Positions 7,180 to 17,466 of a DNA stretch of 39,116 bases are shown one piece after another. Source of the DNA: Planctomycetales bacterium (GTDB taxonomy: Bacteria > Planctomycetota > Planctomycetia > Isosphaerales > Isosphaeraceae); NCBI GenBank assembly GCA_027459775.1, contig DAIDHE010000067.1:1-39116 (forward strand), read 5' to 3'. Position 1 is the first letter of the stretch; each line of letters opens with the position of its first letter. The notes under the pieces were generated by a model, which did no database searches, was not told where the DNA came from, and saw nothing but the letters and a program-made list of their open reading frames with translations. The translations under genes were made by a program, and so were the position numbers.

Positions 7180-7322
7180 TTCCGGGCGGTTGGCGGCGGG
7201 TGGTCGCCGTAACCCGTTTCTGACAAACGACTTAGGACGTCGACACAGCATTCTGGGTTTTCTGGCGTAACCCATTGGTATCAAACGTCTTGCGGCGAAT
7301 AGAATGGATTAACCGCCCGGAA
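7180..7322. repeat. 12-bp inverted repeats enclosing two 24-bp direct repeats
   Basis: TTCCGGGCGGTT (7180-7191) and AACCGCCCGGAA (7311-7322) are perfect inverted repeats 119 bp apart. Between them, 7208-7231 and 7266-7289 share 18 of 24 bases, each as CGTAACCC-TT-(about 5 nt)-CAAACG. They lie between the methylase stop and the duplicated tRNA half. This arrangement looks like arm-type recombinase sites beside an attachment core. Confidence 0.45.
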
Positions 7323-7337
7323 CGCCGGAAGAGCCAC

Positions 7338-7393
<56 letters not shown>

Positions 7394-7531
7394 TTTGAAC
7401 GAGACGATTGATCGTACCCGCGGCGACGGCAACGCGACCCACCACTCTCGTCGACTCCTTGAATCTAGCATCTCTCGCCGTCGCGGCCAAGGGCGCGGCG
7501 GGGAGTTGGTCGACGGCCCTTCGGCCGCCAT

Positions 7532-8797
7532 TCAGTTGGGCGGGGCGGCGGCCTTGGGCGCGGCGGGGCCCGATGGGGCGACGCCCAGCGTCGGACCGGC
7601 GGCGGCCGGAGGCGTGGGCTTGCCAATCACAATCCCCATCCCGATCTCATGCGCCGCGTCATAGGCCAAGACGGTGTTGCGATGCTTGGTCGTATAGTCG
7701 GCCGTGAGCAACATCGACGTCCGCCCCGTCTTCTCGCGCGCCGTCCGCAACCGCTCAACCAAAACCCCAAGGTCCGCCGCCACCGGCTCGTGATCGATCT
7801 TCACACTCCCCGACGGATCAATCTCGACCAACACGTAATCTTTTTCCAGATCTTCCTTGGACCGACCCTGCGAAACCGCGCTGGGAGCGTTCTCAGGGCT
7901 CGGTTTGGGTATCTCAAGCGTCTTATAGATGACCGTGGTCGCCGTCACCATGAAAAACAGCACGAGCTGAAACGCGACGTCGACCATGGGCGCCAGGTCA
8001 AGCTCCTCGACCGTCATGGGACCACCGCGGGCGAACGTGAAATCCTCCTCGTCGCCCGAGACCATGGCGTCGTCACGATCGCGCGACGAGACGACCGGAA
8101 GCGCGATCCGGCTCGGCGCGTCGGTGAGCTCGAGATCGTCCTCGCCCAGGTCAGGCGGACGAGTCGCCCGAGCCGGCGCGCGTTCGACGGGCCGGGCCGG
8201 TGCTCGTTCGACGGGCCGGGCCGGTGCTCGTTCGACGGGCGGCGGGGGCAGAGCTTCCTCTAAAACCAGGACATCCTCGTCATCGTCATCGTCATCGTCG
8301 TCGTCGTCGACCTCCTCGGCCCAGAGCCAGTCCTCGGTCTTGCTCGAGGGGGCGGCAGGCGAGGGGTGCGGCTCAGGCGGTTTTGGCGCCGCCGCGGGGG
8401 GAGTGATCGGATCCTTGATCACGGGGAAGGCGACATCGTCGGACTCGGAACGGAGCTCGAGCCAATCGGGTGAACGGATCGTGGCCGCGGGAGGGGGCGT
8501 AAGGCCCTCATCGGCCACGAGCTCGAAATCGCTGGGTACTCGAGCGCTCGCCGGCTTACCGCTGGGGCGAGGCGCGGTGGGCGGGGGCTCGGCGGGAGCG
8601 ACCTCGGCGGCGGCGAGCTCGGCGATGTCGCCGATGCGAGCCCATGGGGTGTTCGTGCCGGCGGGACGGACCAGATCGTCCTCACTCACGCTCGAGCGCG
8701 CAAGCGCCTGCCGGACCGCGGCGGTCGAAAGACCACGTTCGAGCTCGAGGGTCTCGGCGTGAAAGACGTCCCAGTTTGCCAATCCGATGCTCTCCAA
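7532..8797 (-). CDS. ExbD/TolR-like protein with GYF_2-like N-terminus and disordered linker
   Basis: A 421-residue, unusually long ExbD-family protein. Residues 5-62 resemble a GYF_2-type domain (WDVFHAETLELERGL...DLVRPAGTNTPWARIGDIAEL). A long Pro/Ala-rich linker follows, with an acidic run (about ten Asp from residue 164) and three PVERAPAR repeats (188-210). The ExbD core begins near 266: DLAPMVDVAFQLVLFFMVTA is the single membrane helix with the conserved Asp used for proton flow, and the periplasmic domain runs from about 300. It would form a proton-driven channel complex with the ExbB encoded upstream. It is the last gene of a three-gene operon, 119 bp after the second ExbD. Confidence 0.85.
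   Translation of the reverse strand: MESIGLANWDVFHAETLELERGLSTAAVRQALARSSVSEDDLVRPAGTNTPWARIGDIAELAAAEVAPAEPPPTAPRPSGKPASARVPSDFELVADEGLTPPPAATIRSPDWLELRSESDDVAFPVIKDPITPPAAAPKPPEPHPSPAAPSSKTEDWLWAEEVDDDDDDDDDDEDVLVLEEALPPPPVERAPARPVERAPARPVERAPARATRPPDLGEDDLELTDAPSRIALPVVSSRDRDDAMVSGDEEDFTFARGGPMTVEELDLAPMVDVAFQLVLFFMVTATTVIYKTLEIPKPSPENAPSAVSQGRSKEDLEKDYVLVEIDPSGSVKIDHEPVAADLGVLVERLRTAREKTGRTSMLLTADYTTKHRNTVLAYDAAHEIGMGIVIGKPTPPAAAGPTLGVAPSGPAAPKAAAPPN
8182..8239. repeat. 24-bp coding tandem repeat in the ExbD-like gene
   Basis: Copies beginning at 8182, 8206 and (partial) 8230 repeat with a 24-bp period and encode the octapeptide PVERAPAR in the linker. The near-perfect DNA identity implies recent expansion by slippage; a run of Asp codons (8273-8310) lies next to it. 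Confidence 0.8.
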
Positions 8798-8916
8798 AAT
8801 GCGCCGGCGCCCGGCCGGTGCGAGGATTCAAGGCTCGCGGGGCTCCTGGTGCTCTAGACGCTCACCGCCCGCCGATGGAATTCGAGGCGACGCGGAACCC
8901 GAATGCGCGGATCGTT

Positions 8917-9351
8917 CTAGCGTGCTCCGGTGGGCTCCTGGACTCCGACGTGGACGGTGATCCCCTCAACATCCGAGACGGCCGCGGCGATGCGGATGAC
9001 CTCGCCGTGGGGAACCTCGCCGTCGGCCTGCAGAATGACCTTGCGTCGGCCCTGTTTGACGCCGTCGGCGATGTTGGCCCGAGCTTGGTCGAGGGTCGCG
9101 ATCTGGCCCTCGCCGTGGCCCAAGAGCAACCGCGCCTCGGACGATGGCGGCACGGGCTTGAGCAAGGTCAAGAAGGTCGCGTCGTTCTCTTCCACCCCGA
9201 CCCCATGCCGCGCGGGGGGGATGTCGACCTTTTCGCCGCCGCTCATCTGAACCGAAAACAGCATGAAGGTCATGAGCTGAAACACGACGTCGACCATGGG
9301 GGTCATGTCGATATGCTCGTTGCGCTCTTCCTCGTCGCGGCGGAACATCAT
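8917..9351 (-). CDS. ExbD/TolR biopolymer transport protein
   Basis: A 144-residue protein of normal ExbD size. MMFRRDEEERNEHID is the short cytoplasmic start, MTPMVDVVFQLMTFMLFSV the membrane helix with the conserved Asp, and the rest the periplasmic domain ending in VEGITVHVGVQEP. The ATG at 9351 follows the ExbB stop by 22 bp; a second ATG directly follows. It pairs with ExbB to couple proton flow to energising an outer-membrane or motility-like process. Two ExbD genes after one ExbB is a common planctomycete pattern. Confidence 0.9.
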   Translation of the reverse strand: MMFRRDEEERNEHIDMTPMVDVVFQLMTFMLFSVQMSGGEKVDIPPARHGVGVEENDATFLTLLKPVPPSSEARLLLGHGEGQIATLDQARANIADGVKQGRRKVILQADGEVPHGEVIRIAAAVSDVEGITVHVGVQEPTGAR

Positions 9352-9373
9352 GACGGCGCGGGCCCCGCTGGGG

Positions 9374-10000
9374 TCACTTGGTCTCGAGGATTTCCAGGAC
9401 TTCCTGCAACTGCCGCTCGGTTCGGTCGCGGAGCTTGCGCAGGCGGGCATGGACGTCGTTGCCGATGAGCATCATGGGGTTCGCGATCAAGAGCCCCGCC
9501 CCGGTCGCCCAAAGGGCAAGGCTGATGTCCTGGGCAAGAGCCTGGGGCGCGACCTTCTCGGAGCCGCCGATGCGGTTAAAGGCCGCGATCATCGAGGCGA
9601 CCGTCCCTAGCAGGCCCAGAAGCGGCCCCATCCGCACGACCGTTGACACCGAGGCCAGCCTGTTGTCCATGCCCGAAACGACCTCGCTGTGAAACTCCGA
9701 AACCACGAGCTGGCGGATTTTCGCCAGCCCCTTGTCGCGATTCTTGAGCGCGACCGAGATCAACTGCCCGAGCGCCGAGTGCCAGTATGCCGGGCTCTGG
9801 CAGAGGGTGATGGCGGCGTCGAATTTCTTGGCCTTGCAGAGTTCGCGGACCTGTTCGATCAGGGTCGCCGCGTCGGGGAGCGATTTCTTGCCCAGCCCCC
9901 GATAGAGCAAAATGCCGTTGTAGGCGCCCCAAACGGCGAGGAACGCGAGCGCTCCATAAACGACCTGGCCGAAGTGATCGATGATTCTCGTGACTGCCAT
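9374..10000 (-). CDS. MotA/TolQ/ExbB proton channel family protein
   Basis: A 208-residue inner-membrane protein. A first membrane helix lies at about 12-32 (VVYGALAFLAVWGAYNGILL). The family core follows in the second half: MGPLLGLLGTVASMIAAFNR (helix 2) and LALWATGAGLLIANPMMLI (helix 3). The cytoplasmic part between helices is rich in charged helices, as expected. It is the first gene of the minus-strand operon with two ExbD proteins. Its promoter should lie in the 296 bases shared with the divergent response regulator. Confidence 0.92.
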   Translation of the reverse strand: MAVTRIIDHFGQVVYGALAFLAVWGAYNGILLYRGLGKKSLPDAATLIEQVRELCKAKKFDAAITLCQSPAYWHSALGQLISVALKNRDKGLAKIRQLVVSEFHSEVVSGMDNRLASVSTVVRMGPLLGLLGTVASMIAAFNRIGGSEKVAPQALAQDISLALWATGAGLLIANPMMLIGNDVHARLRKLRDRTERQLQEVLEILETK

Positions 10001-10296
10001 GCGCGTGCATTCCCGCGGGCCGTGAGTGCTAGGCGGGCCTTGGGCGGTCGACCCTCGCCGAGCGTCTCGAGACTGATTTCACGCTTCCACTGAGATCATT
10101 CTGCCGGGGTCGGTCCGCAATCGCAAGGGGCGGGGCGCGCAGGCCGGCGCAAGACGGTGAAGACGGAACCTCGCGGGACTCATCAACTTGACAGACAGTC
10201 GGGCGGGGTGATGGAATACCTTGCCTTGGCCCGTCCAGCGCGAGACAATGTTGATGAACCCTTCTCGGCGGGATGATCGGGCGCGCCGGAGGCGGT

Positions 10297-11169
10297 ATGA
10301 CCTCTGCGGACTCCATGAGCAAACCCATGCCGCGCACCGTTCTGGTCGTCGATGATGAGCGCGACAATAACGACGTCCTCTCGTCCCTGGTGCAGGCTCG
10401 GGGCCTGGATCCGATCCAGGTTTTTTCCGGCGCACAGGCCATTGCAGCGGTCGCCGAGCGAAAACCCGACCTGATCCTGCTCGATTTGACGCTCCCGGAC
10501 ATGGACGGGTTCGAGCTCTGCGACCGGCTCAAACGCTCGCGGGAAACCAATCTGATCCCGATTGTGATGGTGACCTCCGCGGCCGACGCCCGCCACCGCG
10601 CCAGCGGGGTCCGCGTCGGGGCCAATGGCTATCTGTCCAAGCCGTTCACGCCCGCCCAGCTGTACGAAATCATGGACGAGGCCCTCGCCTGGCACGAGGA
10701 GCACCAAAAACGGGGCACCACCGGCGAGATCCATTTCGACATCCGGTCCGAGCTCAACTTTCTCGCCCAGGCCAACGACATGCTGGCCGACCTGTTTGCG
10801 CACACGCCCCTCACCGAGCGCCAGATCAAGGATCTGAAACAGGCCATCATGGAGATGGGTGGCAACGCCATTGAGTGGGGTCACCGCAAAAATGCCGATC
10901 TCGTGCTCCGGATCACCTACCGGATCGATCCCAAGGCGGTCACGCTGATCATTCAGGACGAGGGGCCAGGCTTCAACCCCCGCCAGCTCCCCCACGCGGC
11001 CTCCGAGGAAGACCCCATCGGGCACATCGAAATTCGCAACGAGCTCGGCCTCCGCGAGGGGGGCTTTGGCATCATGCTGGCCCGCGGGATGGTCGACAAA
11101 TTCCACTACAATACGCGCGGCAACATCGTCACGATGATCAAGTACTACGACACGCCGCCTCACCAATAA
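10297..11169 (+). CDS. Response regulator fused to an anti-sigma-type HATPase domain
   Basis: A 290-residue two-domain protein. Residues 12-130 are a receiver domain: acidic pocket VVDDERD (18-23), phospho-acceptor Asp63 in LILLDLTLPDMDG, Lys115 in LSKPFT. Residues 145-285 are a HATPase_c domain of the RsbW/SpoIIAB kind: N-box MEMGGNAIEWGH with Asn190, G1 box QDEGPGF (220-226), and GGFGIMLARGMVD. It has no histidine to phosphorylate and no membrane segment. The design suggests phosphorylation of the receiver controls an anti-sigma or protein-serine kinase activity. ATG 10297 has GGAGG 4 nt upstream; 10273 and 10315 are other possible starts. It is divergent from exbB. Confidence 0.85.
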   Translation: MTSADSMSKPMPRTVLVVDDERDNNDVLSSLVQARGLDPIQVFSGAQAIAAVAERKPDLILLDLTLPDMDGFELCDRLKRSRETNLIPIVMVTSAADARHRASGVRVGANGYLSKPFTPAQLYEIMDEALAWHEEHQKRGTTGEIHFDIRSELNFLAQANDMLADLFAHTPLTERQIKDLKQAIMEMGGNAIEWGHRKNADLVLRITYRIDPKAVTLIIQDEGPGFNPRQLPHAASEEDPIGHIEIRNELGLREGGFGIMLARGMVDKFHYNTRGNIVTMIKYYDTPPHQ

Positions 11170-11201
11170 CCGACCCCGCCGGCTTCGATTCCCCCCTTGT
11201 C

Positions 11202-11624
11202 TCAGCCGAGATCTCGCGGCGCTCGCTCGATGATCCAGCACGAATCGTGGCGAATCATGCCGATTTTCGGGTAATACTCGCGCGCCCGCGGCGCGGCCAG
11301 CAGGGTGAGCATCGTGTGCCGGCCAGCCGCCTCGTGGGTGAGTGCGATCAAGCGCTTGCCAATCCCCTGGCGCTGATAGGCCTGATCGACGGCCAGATCC
11401 GAAAGATAGGTGCAAAAACTGAAGTCGGTCAGGGCCCGGGAGATCCCCACCAGGAGTCCCCCGGCCCGGGCGGTCATGATCAGATTGGCATTCGCGAGCA
11501 TCCCCTCGAGCGCCCGGGCGTCGCCGACCGGCCTGCGTTCGGCCAAGGTCGAGCGAGCCAGTACGTCGGCGAACTCGGCGACGCCCAGGCCGGGATACGA
11601 CTCACGCTGATAGGTGATCTCCAA
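11202..11624 (-). CDS. GNAT-family N-acetyltransferase
   Basis: A 140-residue acetyl-CoA-dependent acetyltransferase. Motif A is [17 protein letters not shown] (77-93), where QRQGIGK binds the pyrophosphate of acetyl-CoA. The C-terminal [20 protein letters not shown] matches motif B, with the Tyr often used as general acid. The substrate is not predictable. It begins 43 bp after the enolase stop on the same strand and may be cotranscribed with it. Confidence 0.88.
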   Translation of the reverse strand: MEITYQRESYPGLGVAEFADVLARSTLAERRPVGDARALEGMLANANLIMTARAGGLLVGISRALTDFSFCTYLSDLAVDQAYQRQGIGKRLIALTHEAAGRHTMLTLLAAPRAREYYPKIGMIRHDSCWIIERAPRDLG

Positions 11625-11667
11625 CTCGCTGGCTCTCTTGGTGTTGCGTTCTTTTCCAGAGGTCCGT

Positions 11668-13485
<1,818 letters not shown>

Positions 13486-14298
13486 TCAATCAACTCCAGG
13501 GATTTCCAGCCTCAAGAGCGGCGCGACGTATTTTGTCAGAAATCTTGGTGAATTCGGACCCAGATGACCGCCCAGGTTGCCCGTCGCCGCCATGGCGAGC
13601 CGCCATTTCACCTGCCGCAACCGGTCGTAGGGGGCCAGGCCGGGTGCAAGACCGGGCGGCCTGCGCGGCGTCTTGAACCCGACCAGGCCCGCGCTCACCG
13701 TCCAGACCCGGTCCATCGTGCCGAAGAGCCGGGTGCCCAGGCCCAGGACGATCACGTCGAGCGGCGACCAGAAAACCACCACGTCGCGGCGGACCGCGCG
13801 AAGGGCCAGGGTGAGATCGTACCGCGGCGAGAGCGCGGGCGAGAGCAGCACAACCCGCTCGATCGTCCTGGGATCGAACTGTTCGAGCGCCCGCACGACC
13901 AGCCCCGAGCCCCCCGATTGGGCGACCAGGTAGACCGGAGATCCCGGGTGCCGCTCCTTGAACCCGCGCACCAGGTCGGCGAGCTTGCGAGCCTGGGCTT
14001 CGTGGTTGGCGACGTCGACCAGATCCTTGTACCAGCGTCCAAAGCCATGCCCCCACTTGAAGACCTCGACGGCGTAAGGATAGCCGAACGAGGCCAGCAC
14101 GTAGCGCTCGCCGACCCCGCAAAGGTCCAGCCCGCCGACGCCCCCCAGGGCGACGACCAGCCCCTGGGGCCCATCTCCGAGCTGCTCCGCCTGGGCCAGG
14201 CTCGGCAGCGGCCGCCCGTAGACCAGACGGTAAAACGGCTCGACCAGGATCGCCGTCAGCAGCGCCGCTTCGATCATGATCGCCGTGAGCAACATCAT
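13486..14298 (-). CDS. Membrane-anchored alpha/beta-hydrolase-fold protein
   Basis: A 270-residue protein beginning MMLLTAIMIEAALLTAILVEPF, a membrane anchor. The rest looks like a serine-hydrolase fold: LVVALGGVGGLDL near the start of the core, then VYLVAQSGGSGLVVRAL as a nucleophile-elbow-like segment (QSGGS in place of GxSxG), and LLSPALSPRYDL. The Asp/His of the triad cannot be assigned safely. The start could instead be a TTG at 14328 overlapping the upstream diadenylate cyclase gene by 20 bp; ATG 14298 lies 10 bp after that gene's stop. Close linkage suggests co-expression with the cyclase. Confidence 0.6.
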   Translation of the reverse strand: MMLLTAIMIEAALLTAILVEPFYRLVYGRPLPSLAQAEQLGDGPQGLVVALGGVGGLDLCGVGERYVLASFGYPYAVEVFKWGHGFGRWYKDLVDVANHEAQARKLADLVRGFKERHPGSPVYLVAQSGGSGLVVRALEQFDPRTIERVVLLSPALSPRYDLTLALRAVRRDVVVFWSPLDVIVLGLGTRLFGTMDRVWTVSAGLVGFKTPRRPPGLAPGLAPYDRLRQVKWRLAMAATGNLGGHLGPNSPRFLTKYVAPLLRLEIPGVD

Positions 14299-14308
14299 GC
14301 GTCTGGTT

Positions 14309-15310
14309 TCACGTCGGGGCCGGCTCAAGGTCGGTTTCTTGCCACTTCATGGCCCGGGCGTGGCGCATGGGTGCGATCCGCAAGATGACGTCGCCCCCCT
14401 GGAACAGCCGGACAGCGCCGTTGGATTGGCTGACGACCACGGCGACCGCCTTGGTGGTTTCGGTGATGGCCGCGGCGGCCCAGTGCCGGGTGCCCAGCCC
14501 CTTGGGCAGCGATAGACCGGTCATGGGTGCGTCGATCAACCGGCAGGCGGCCTCGACCGTACCGTCGCGGGCGACCACGAACGCACCGTCAAGCTGGGCG
14601 ATCTCCTTGACCGCCTCCCGCACCCGCGGATCGCGAAGATTCCGCTCCTTCCGCCGATACCCCTTGAACGGGTCAAAACCAAGCTGACGCGTCCGCGGCA
14701 ACACGTTCCTGGAATCGCCGACGACGATCAAGGTGCCGACGTTCTTCCCTTCGCGCCCTTCCCGGCCAATCTCGACGGCCACGTCCACGACGGCTTTCAA
14801 CGTCTCGAACGGAACCGAGGTTTCAAGCTCCCGCAGGTCGCGCGCGGTCAGCCGCTCGAGATGCTCGCCCAGGCGGATGACGGAGATCGAATCGAGATCC
14901 TCGACGTCAAATCCCGAATAGACCACGACGATCTGGGCCCCGGCCATGAGGACGTCGCCGGCGACGGCCTCGATCAGGGCCAGACTGATGCGCTCGACGA
15001 TCGAGGCCTCGGTCGGCTCGACCTCGACAGTCGCCAGGCCTGCGCTCTTGGCGGCCTCGAGCTGCCGTTCCGACGAGGTCGCGACGATGATCGGGACGTC
15101 GTCGCCGTGCTCACGCGCGAACTCCCACTCGATCGGGCCCTCGGGCAGGATCAGAACCCCGCTGGCCCCGAGCCGTCGCGCCGACTCGATCGCGAGTGCG
15201 ATCAAGGGGAAAGGCGCGGTCGTTCTGGAGACGACGCTGGGGGTCACGACGTGGCGCCTCGGTGAAATGCCGACAGCGCGATCCAACGTCGCCGGCTCCG
15301 GCCCGTTCAT
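14309..15310 (-). CDS. DacZ-like diadenylate cyclase (c-di-AMP synthase)
   Basis: A 333-residue protein that joins an N-terminal pyruvate-kinase-C-like domain (about 30-135) to a C-terminal DisA_N/DAC domain, the layout of archaeal DacZ enzymes, which make c-di-AMP from two ATP. The DAC domain shows LDGAFVV (240-246) and GTRHWAAAAIT (273-283), followed by VVVSQSNGAVRLF. In bacterial enzymes the second motif is usually RHR; here it is RHW. There is no DNA-binding helix-hairpin-helix domain and no membrane segment, so it is neither DisA nor CdaA. The following gene starts within 11 bp. Role in osmotic or cell-wall signalling is inferred from the family. Confidence 0.82.
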   Translation of the reverse strand: MNGPEPATLDRAVGISPRRHVVTPSVVSRTTAPFPLIALAIESARRLGASGVLILPEGPIEWEFAREHGDDVPIIVATSSERQLEAAKSAGLATVEVEPTEASIVERISLALIEAVAGDVLMAGAQIVVVYSGFDVEDLDSISVIRLGEHLERLTARDLRELETSVPFETLKAVVDVAVEIGREGREGKNVGTLIVVGDSRNVLPRTRQLGFDPFKGYRRKERNLRDPRVREAVKEIAQLDGAFVVARDGTVEAACRLIDAPMTGLSLPKGLGTRHWAAAAITETTKAVAVVVSQSNGAVRLFQGGDVILRIAPMRHARAMKWQETDLEPAPT

Positions 15311-15553
15311 GGTCCACCCGGGACCACGCCGCCTCGAATCCGAACCGAGCGACTCACGAACCCATCTTCGCCGGATCGCGACTGGGAATATGAGTCAATC
15401 ATTCTGATGTTCAGGCGAGATTGATTCAAGACGTCGTCCCAAATCGGGGCTCCGGAAACCGGCGAGCGCGATCCAGACGCGCTCACCGGTCGACCCCGCT
15501 GTTCATCGTGTACTCGCCCGTCTCCCCGAACGATGAGGAGCGGGTGGACTCGG

Positions 15554-16282
15554 TCACTTCTTCTTGGGCTCGGCCGCCGCCGGGGCCGCGGGCTTGGGGG
15601 CCTCGGCCGGTTTCGCCGCCGCGGGGGCCGGCTTGGCCGGTTCGGTCTTCTTGGGCTCTTCCTTCTTGGGCGCGGGGCCCTTGGCCTTGCGGATCTCCTG
15701 GATGTACTGATCGAGCATCCGGGCGCGCTGGTCGTACCATTCCTTGAGACCCGCGCTGGGGTTCAAGATCCGCACGTCCTCGACGAAATTGACCCCTTCG
15801 ATCTTGCCGTAGCTGGTGAACCAGGCGGCGAAGACCTCGGGGCTGACGGCGTAGGGCTTCTTGGCGGTCGGGCCCTTGATCGTCCGGGCGTCGGTGGCGC
15901 GGCCGGTGATCAAAAGGTCGAGGATTGGCGGCGGGTCGATCGACGTCTCGACCAGCCCCGCGTCCTGGGCGGCCACGATCAACTCGGCGACCGCCTTGCG
16001 CGCGGCCTCGAGCTTGGCCTGGACCTCGGGCGGAATCGGCGGCAACGGCGGCTCGACCGGCTTGGCCTCTTCCTTTTTCGCGGGCTCGACCGGCTTCGCG
16101 GGCGGCTGAGCGGGCGCTGCCGGCTTCGCGGCCGGCGCGGCTTCCTTCGCGGCCGGGGCGGTCGGGGCGGCCGGCTTGGGCGTTTCTTTCTTTTCCTGGG
16201 CGTAAAGCGCGTCGACCCGCGCCGACCCCACGACCAGAATCACAAAAACCGACAGCGACGGATTGACGAAACGTCGGACCAC
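15554..16282 (-). CDS. Exported Ala/Pro/Lys-rich protein of unknown function
   Basis: A 242-residue protein. The start is taken as GTG 16282 because AAAGGAG lies 8 nt upstream. An in-frame ATG at 16300 would place that Shine-Dalgarno inside the coding sequence. VVRRFVNPSLSVFVILVVGSARVDALYAQE is a likely signal peptide. Low-complexity Ala/Pro/Lys segments flank a conserved-looking middle (about 85-205) with LPPIPPEVQAKLEAARKAV, PILDLLITGRATDAR and PEVFAAWFTSYGKIEGVNF. No enzyme motif is seen. A periplasmic role is inferred from the signal peptide. Confidence 0.68.
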   Translation of the reverse strand: MVRRFVNPSLSVFVILVVGSARVDALYAQEKKETPKPAAPTAPAAKEAAPAAKPAAPAQPPAKPVEPAKKEEAKPVEPPLPPIPPEVQAKLEAARKAVAELIVAAQDAGLVETSIDPPPILDLLITGRATDARTIKGPTAKKPYAVSPEVFAAWFTSYGKIEGVNFVEDVRILNPSAGLKEWYDQRARMLDQYIQEIRKAKGPAPKKEEPKKTEPAKPAPAAAKPAEAPKPAAPAAAEPKKK

Positions 16283-16639
16283 CAGCGATTCTCCTTTCAT
16301 CGAGCAATCGATACCGTGTCGTACCATGCCCTGGCATGGCTCTTCCCACGACACCGCCGACCCACGAGCGCTCAAGACTCGACGGGCTCGTCGATCAAGA
16401 GTCCGAGTGTACCGGCCGCGCCCACGGTTCGCCAGAGTTCAAGTAACATGGGGAAGGGATGCGTCCTGGGCGACCGCGTGCGCCACGCGACGTAAATCGA
16501 CGAAAGTCCACGCGGCGGTTTGGCCAACCACTCCCGATCAGATCGTTCTCCCAGCGCGGACGGAAGCTCGACTGGGTGAACCCCGATTGAGAGCCAGGAT
16601 CGAGATTCTCCTGATCCTCGAGTGCACTCGTCCAGCGTG
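16283..16639. other. Gap with no recognisable gene
   Basis: The 357 bases between the exported protein and the 71-residue gene contain only short open frames without domain or ribosome-site support. Part of it must be the promoter region of the exported protein gene. Confidence 0.35.
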
Positions 16640-16855
16640 TCAGGACGGCCCACCGCGCGGGATCAGCGATCTCAAGGCCTGAGTGACGGACTCGTCGGTC
16701 GGGAACGCCTTACGAACATCGGGGGCGAGCAGCACCAGATTCGTACCCGCGCGATAACGCTCCAGGTATTTGCCCCGGATGCCGGCGCCGAGAACCGCGG
16801 GATCGTACTCGTCACGAACGTCGTCATCTCTCGCTCGGCTATCGGGCGGCCTCAT
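16640..16855 (-). CDS. Small conserved protein (71 residues), possible antitoxin-like
   Basis: From MRPPDSRARDDDVRDEYDPA the core reads IRGKYLERYRAGTNLVLLAPDVRKAFPTDESVTQALRSLI. Short proteins with the pattern R-x-EYD, RGKY, G-[ST]-N-x-V-x-L-x-PDV, FP-x-[ST]-x-x-VN-x-ALR are frequent in planctomycetes and cyanobacteria, often beside toxin genes. Here no toxin is adjacent. Translation may begin at ATG 16855 or at an upstream ATG at 16882. The function is unknown. Confidence 0.62.
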   Translation of the reverse strand: MRPPDSRARDDDVRDEYDPAVLGAGIRGKYLERYRAGTNLVLLAPDVRKAFPTDESVTQALRSLIPRGGPS

Positions 16856-17067
16856 CCTTTCCACATTAGCAAGGATGACCATCGACGACCAGAATCGGCG
16901 ATCGCACGGCAATCCCAGACAGAGGCAATCTCGTGAAGTTGACGAGTGGGGCAGGGGCTCGGGCCGATCGCCACGGTTCGGTTCACGCCTCCTCGCGAAC
17001 CGTTATCTGGCAACGGTCGCGGGTTCCATGATGGGCCACTCGGTAAAGAGAGGGACCACGGGCGGGC

Positions 17068-17466
17068 TCAATCGAACGAGTATCCCGCGAAATAGATTCG
17101 CTTGGGCTCGTCGCCTTCGTAAAGGATCACGTATCGAGCCATCCCTCTCTCAATGTCCTCCAGGAAGTCCCTGCTCTCCCACACCATGGCCTCGGTCGGC
17201 TTCGGGGTTCCAAAGTACTGTTCGAGTTGTTCATGTGACAAAGGGCACGCACAGAAGATGTCGGGCTGGTCGCTGATCCGGCCGATGTCGAGGATCGAAC
17301 AGGTGCCATCCGCTTCAGTCGCCTCAAGGGCGGCCTCGGGAGTCGGGGGATCGAACTCGGCCCCGTTGAATTCCTTGTCGTCGAAGACGCGCCGGCGGAG
17401 CTTGTCGAGCGCGGCTTGAATATCCGGCTCATACGGCACCGTGTATTCGTATAACTCAGCGCCCAT
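17068..17466 (-). CDS. Conserved hypothetical protein (132 residues)
   Basis: It begins [20 protein letters not shown] and ends [23 protein letters not shown]. The N-terminal MGAELY, the middle [18 protein letters not shown] and the C-terminal FAGYSFD match a family I know from actinobacteria and planctomycetes as a protein of unknown function. A Shine-Dalgarno GGAGGG lies 7 nt before the ATG. No signal peptide, membrane segment or catalytic motif is seen. It is divergent from the SWIM-domain gene. Confidence 0.75.
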   Translation of the reverse strand: MGAELYEYTVPYEPDIQAALDKLRRRVFDDKEFNGAEFDPPTPEAALEATEADGTCSILDIGRISDQPDIFCACPLSHEQLEQYFGTPKPTEAMVWESRDFLEDIERGMARYVILYEGDEPKRIYFAGYSFD

